Shown here piece by piece: positions 62,198 to 64,000 of a DNA stretch of 64,000 nt (positions are counted from its first letter, which is position 1; the number at the start of each line of letters is the position of its first letter). The position numbers and the translations under genes are program-made. The stretch covers positions 5,268,799 through 5,332,798 of the forward strand of contig NZ_KB905370.1 of assembly GCF_000378985.1 (NCBI RefSeq). The letters run 5' to 3'. Source of the stretch: Ensifer sp. BR816 (GTDB taxonomy: Bacteria; Pseudomonadota; Alphaproteobacteria; Rhizobiales; Rhizobiaceae). The notes below the pieces were generated by a model that ran no database searches, was not told the DNA's origin, and worked only from the letters and a program-made list of their open reading frames with translations.

Positions 62198-64000
62198 ATG
62201 ATCAGACTGATTGGATATTTTTTCGGCGTTGGTGCGTTTCTGCTGCTCGGCGTTGCCGCAGTGGTCGCGATCTATCTCGGGGCGATCACCAAGGATTTGC
62301 CCGACTACGAGGTGCTTGCGAAATATGCCCCGCCGGTCACGACCCGTTTTCACGCCGGAAATGGTGCTCTGATTGCCGAATATGCGCGCGAGCGCCGTCT
62401 CTATCTGCCGATCCAGGCCATACCGGATCGCGTCAAGGCGGCCTTCATTTCCGCCGAAGACAAGAATTTCTACCAGCATCCGGGCATCGACGTCACCGGG
62501 CTTGCCCGCGCCATCACCGTCAACCTCCAGAATTTCGGCTCCGGCCGGCGTCCGGTCGGTGCCTCGACGATCACCCAGCAGGTGGCGAAGAACTTCCTGC
62601 TCAACTCCGACCAGACCTACGACCGCAAGATCAAGGAGGCGATCCTCTCCTTCCGCATCGAACAGGCCTACAGCAAGGATCGCATTCTCGAGCTCTATCT
62701 GAACGAGATCTTCTTCGGTCTGAATTCCTACGGCGTTGCCGGTGCGTCGCTGACCTATTTCGACAAGTCCGTCACGGAACTGACCGTTGCCGAGGCGGCC
62801 TATCTTGCGGCCCTGCCGAAAGGACCGGCCAACTATCATCCGTTCCGCAAGACCGAAGCGGCGATCGAGCGCCGCAACTGGGTGATCGACCGCATGGTCG
62901 AGAACGGCTATGTGAGCAAACCGGATGGAGAGGAGGCGAAGAAACAGCCTCTCGGCGTGACGCCGCGCCGCGGCGGTGCGCATCTGTTCGCGTCGGACTA
63001 CTTCGCCGAAGAGGTCCGCCGGCAGATCATCCAGAAATATGGCGACAACGCTCTTTACGAAGGCGGCCTTTCGGTGCGCACGTCGCTCGATCCTCACCTG
63101 CAGATCATTGCGCGCAAGGCGCTGCAGGATGGGCTCTTGAGCTATGACGAGCGCCGCGGGTTTCGCGGACCGATCAAGACGATCGAGATCGGTGGTGATT
63201 GGGGCGAGCCGCTGAGCAAGGTCCCGGCACTCAACGACGTGCCGGAATGGAAGCTCGCCGTCGTGCTCGCCGTCGACAGCGAAGGCGCCGAGATCGGCAT
63301 CCAGCCGGAGAAGGAAGCCTCCGGCCAAATCGTCCCGGAACGCGTCACCGGACATATTTCCGCGGAGAACATGCAATGGGCCTATCGTTCTGCCGGCGGC
63401 CAGCGCAAGACGGCGAAGTCTCCCGAGGGTGCAGTCGGCCCCGGTGATGTCGTCTATGTCGAGCCGCTCGAGGCGCAAGGGCAATATCGCTTGCGCCAGC
63501 CGCCAAAGGTTCAGGGCGGCCTGGTGGCGATGGACCCGCATACGGGCCGCGTGCTGGCGATGGTCGGCGGCTTTTCCTACGGCCAGTCGGAGTTCAACCG
63601 CGCTACGCAGGCGATGCGCCAGCCCGGTTCCTCTTTCAAGCCTTTCGTCTATGCGGCAGCCCTCGACAATGGCTATACCCCGGCCTCGGTCATTCTCGAT
63701 GCGCCGATCGAGATCGTCGCCGGCGGTCAGGTGTGGCGGCCGGAAAACTACGGCGGCGGCTCGGCCGGGCCTTCGACGCTGCGGCTCGGCATCGAGAAGT
63801 CCCGCAACCTGATGACGGTGCGGCTTGCCAACGACATGGGCATGAACCTCGTCGCCGAATATGCCGAGCGCTTCGGCATCTACGACAAGATGCCGCCGCT
63901 CCTTTCCATGTCGCTCGGCTCCGGCGAGACGACGGTGCTGCGCATGGTGTCGGCCTATGCGGTTATCGCCAATGGCGGCAAGCAGATCAAACCGTCGCTG
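62198..64000 (+). CDS. mrcA: penicillin-binding protein 1A (3' end cut off)
   Basis: This bifunctional murein synthase polymerises glycan strands and crosslinks them. The frame is open from ATG 62198 to the window end (601 codons). It begins with a membrane anchor (LIGYFFGVGAFLLLGVAAVV), then the transglycosylase domain with FISAEDKNFYQHPGIDVTG near residue 85 and GASTITQQVAKNFLL. An inserted OB-like region follows, and then the transpeptidase domain with catalytic Ser 478 in QPGSSFKPFVYAA. The KTG box would lie beyond the window. Confidence 0.95.
   Translation, partial: MIRLIGYFFGVGAFLLLGVAAVVAIYLGAITKDLPDYEVLAKYAPPVTTRFHAGNGALIAEYARERRLYLPIQAIPDRVKAAFISAEDKNFYQHPGIDVTGLARAITVNLQNFGSGRRPVGASTITQQVAKNFLLNSDQTYDRKIKEAILSFRIEQAYSKDRILELYLNEIFFGLNSYGVAGASLTYFDKSVTELTVAEAAYLAALPKGPANYHPFRKTEAAIERRNWVIDRMVENGYVSKPDGEEAKKQPLGVTPRRGGAHLFASDYFAEEVRRQIIQKYGDNALYEGGLSVRTSLDPHLQIIARKALQDGLLSYDERRGFRGPIKTIEIGGDWGEPLSKVPALNDVPEWKLAVVLAVDSEGAEIGIQPEKEASGQIVPERVTGHISAENMQWAYRSAGGQRKTAKSPEGAVGPGDVVYVEPLEAQGQYRLRQPPKVQGGLVAMDPHTGRVLAMVGGFSYGQSEFNRATQAMRQPGSSFKPFVYAAALDNGYTPASVILDAPIEIVAGGQVWRPENYGGGSAGPSTLRLGIEKSRNLMTVRLANDMGMNLVAEYAERFGIYDKMPPLLSMSLGSGETTVLRMVSAYAVIANGGKQIKPSL

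Noticed and set aside
1..64000. CRISPR array, prophage, insertion sequence or biosynthetic cluster
   Set aside because: No regularly spaced repeats, transposase, integrase, phage structural or large modular enzyme genes were found; the window is mainly core chromosome.

Overview
The window is a stretch of core chromosome from an alphaproteobacterium of the Rhizobiaceae, most likely Sinorhizobium/Ensifer. The evidence is the high GC content, CTTGAC-N17-CTATAT-type promoters, GAAC-N7-GAAC LexA boxes, divK-pleD next to rpmG, gatCA/gatB, and the order nuoJKLMN-birA-rnj-mce-DUF1467-proS-lolC-lolD. The gene order agrees with what I remember of S. meliloti, but species cannot be fixed from the sequence alone. 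I saw no insertion sequence, prophage, CRISPR array, rRNA or confident tRNA.

Layout. 1-9.1 kb (+): the 3' end of the complex I operon (nuoJ partial, K, L, M, N) runs directly into birA, RNase J, methylmalonyl-CoA epimerase and a small DUF1467 membrane protein. 9.1-9.9 kb: a gene-free gap with a strong two-sided terminator. 9.9-13.3 kb (+): proS, lolC, lolD. 13.3-21.7 kb: a DNA-damage-flavoured block with a DUF5680 gene, a periplasmic hypothetical, an unlisted 28-residue membrane peptide under a triple LexA half-site array, dnaE, an L,D-transpeptidase, dinB (with its own LexA box) and a divergent acetyltransferase. 21.8-24.6 kb: HAD protein, DUF3572, then divK-pleD. 24.6-25.2 kb: a structured small RNA.

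25.2-37.1 kb (-): a long co-oriented series, read from the right: pyrB, a pyrC-like gene that has lost its metal ligands, plsY, dprA, topA, rnr, DUF983, a NUDIX hydrolase, an MFS transporter and rpmG. 37.2-41.8 kb: aidB, an AEC carrier, a tiny membrane-protein pair, ruvX and a UPF0173 hydrolase. 41.8-48.7 kb: gatC-gatA, then an insert (acetyltransferase, yjhX, DUF3857/transglutaminase-like protein) before gatB. The two minus-strand genes of this insert carry near-identical leaders encoding an 8-codon peptide. 48.7-56.9 kb: acetyltransferase, the NDUFA12-type complex I accessory protein, DUF2155, DUF2167, aat, accC-accB-aroQ, a DsbA-like thiol protein and an aminotransferase. 57-64 kb: rne (-), then amiC and the first 601 codons of mrcA (+).

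How it fits together. Most genes are housekeeping: respiration, RNA decay (RNase J, R and E), tRNA charging (ProRS, GatCAB), fatty-acid precursor supply (AccBC, BirA), pyrimidine synthesis and envelope building. The least expected layer is regulatory: three LexA operators within 7.3 kb, controlling a probable SOS membrane micropeptide, a DUF5680 gene and dinB; a duplicated micro-ORF leader; a pleD-rpmG small RNA; and several palindromic intergenic repeats.
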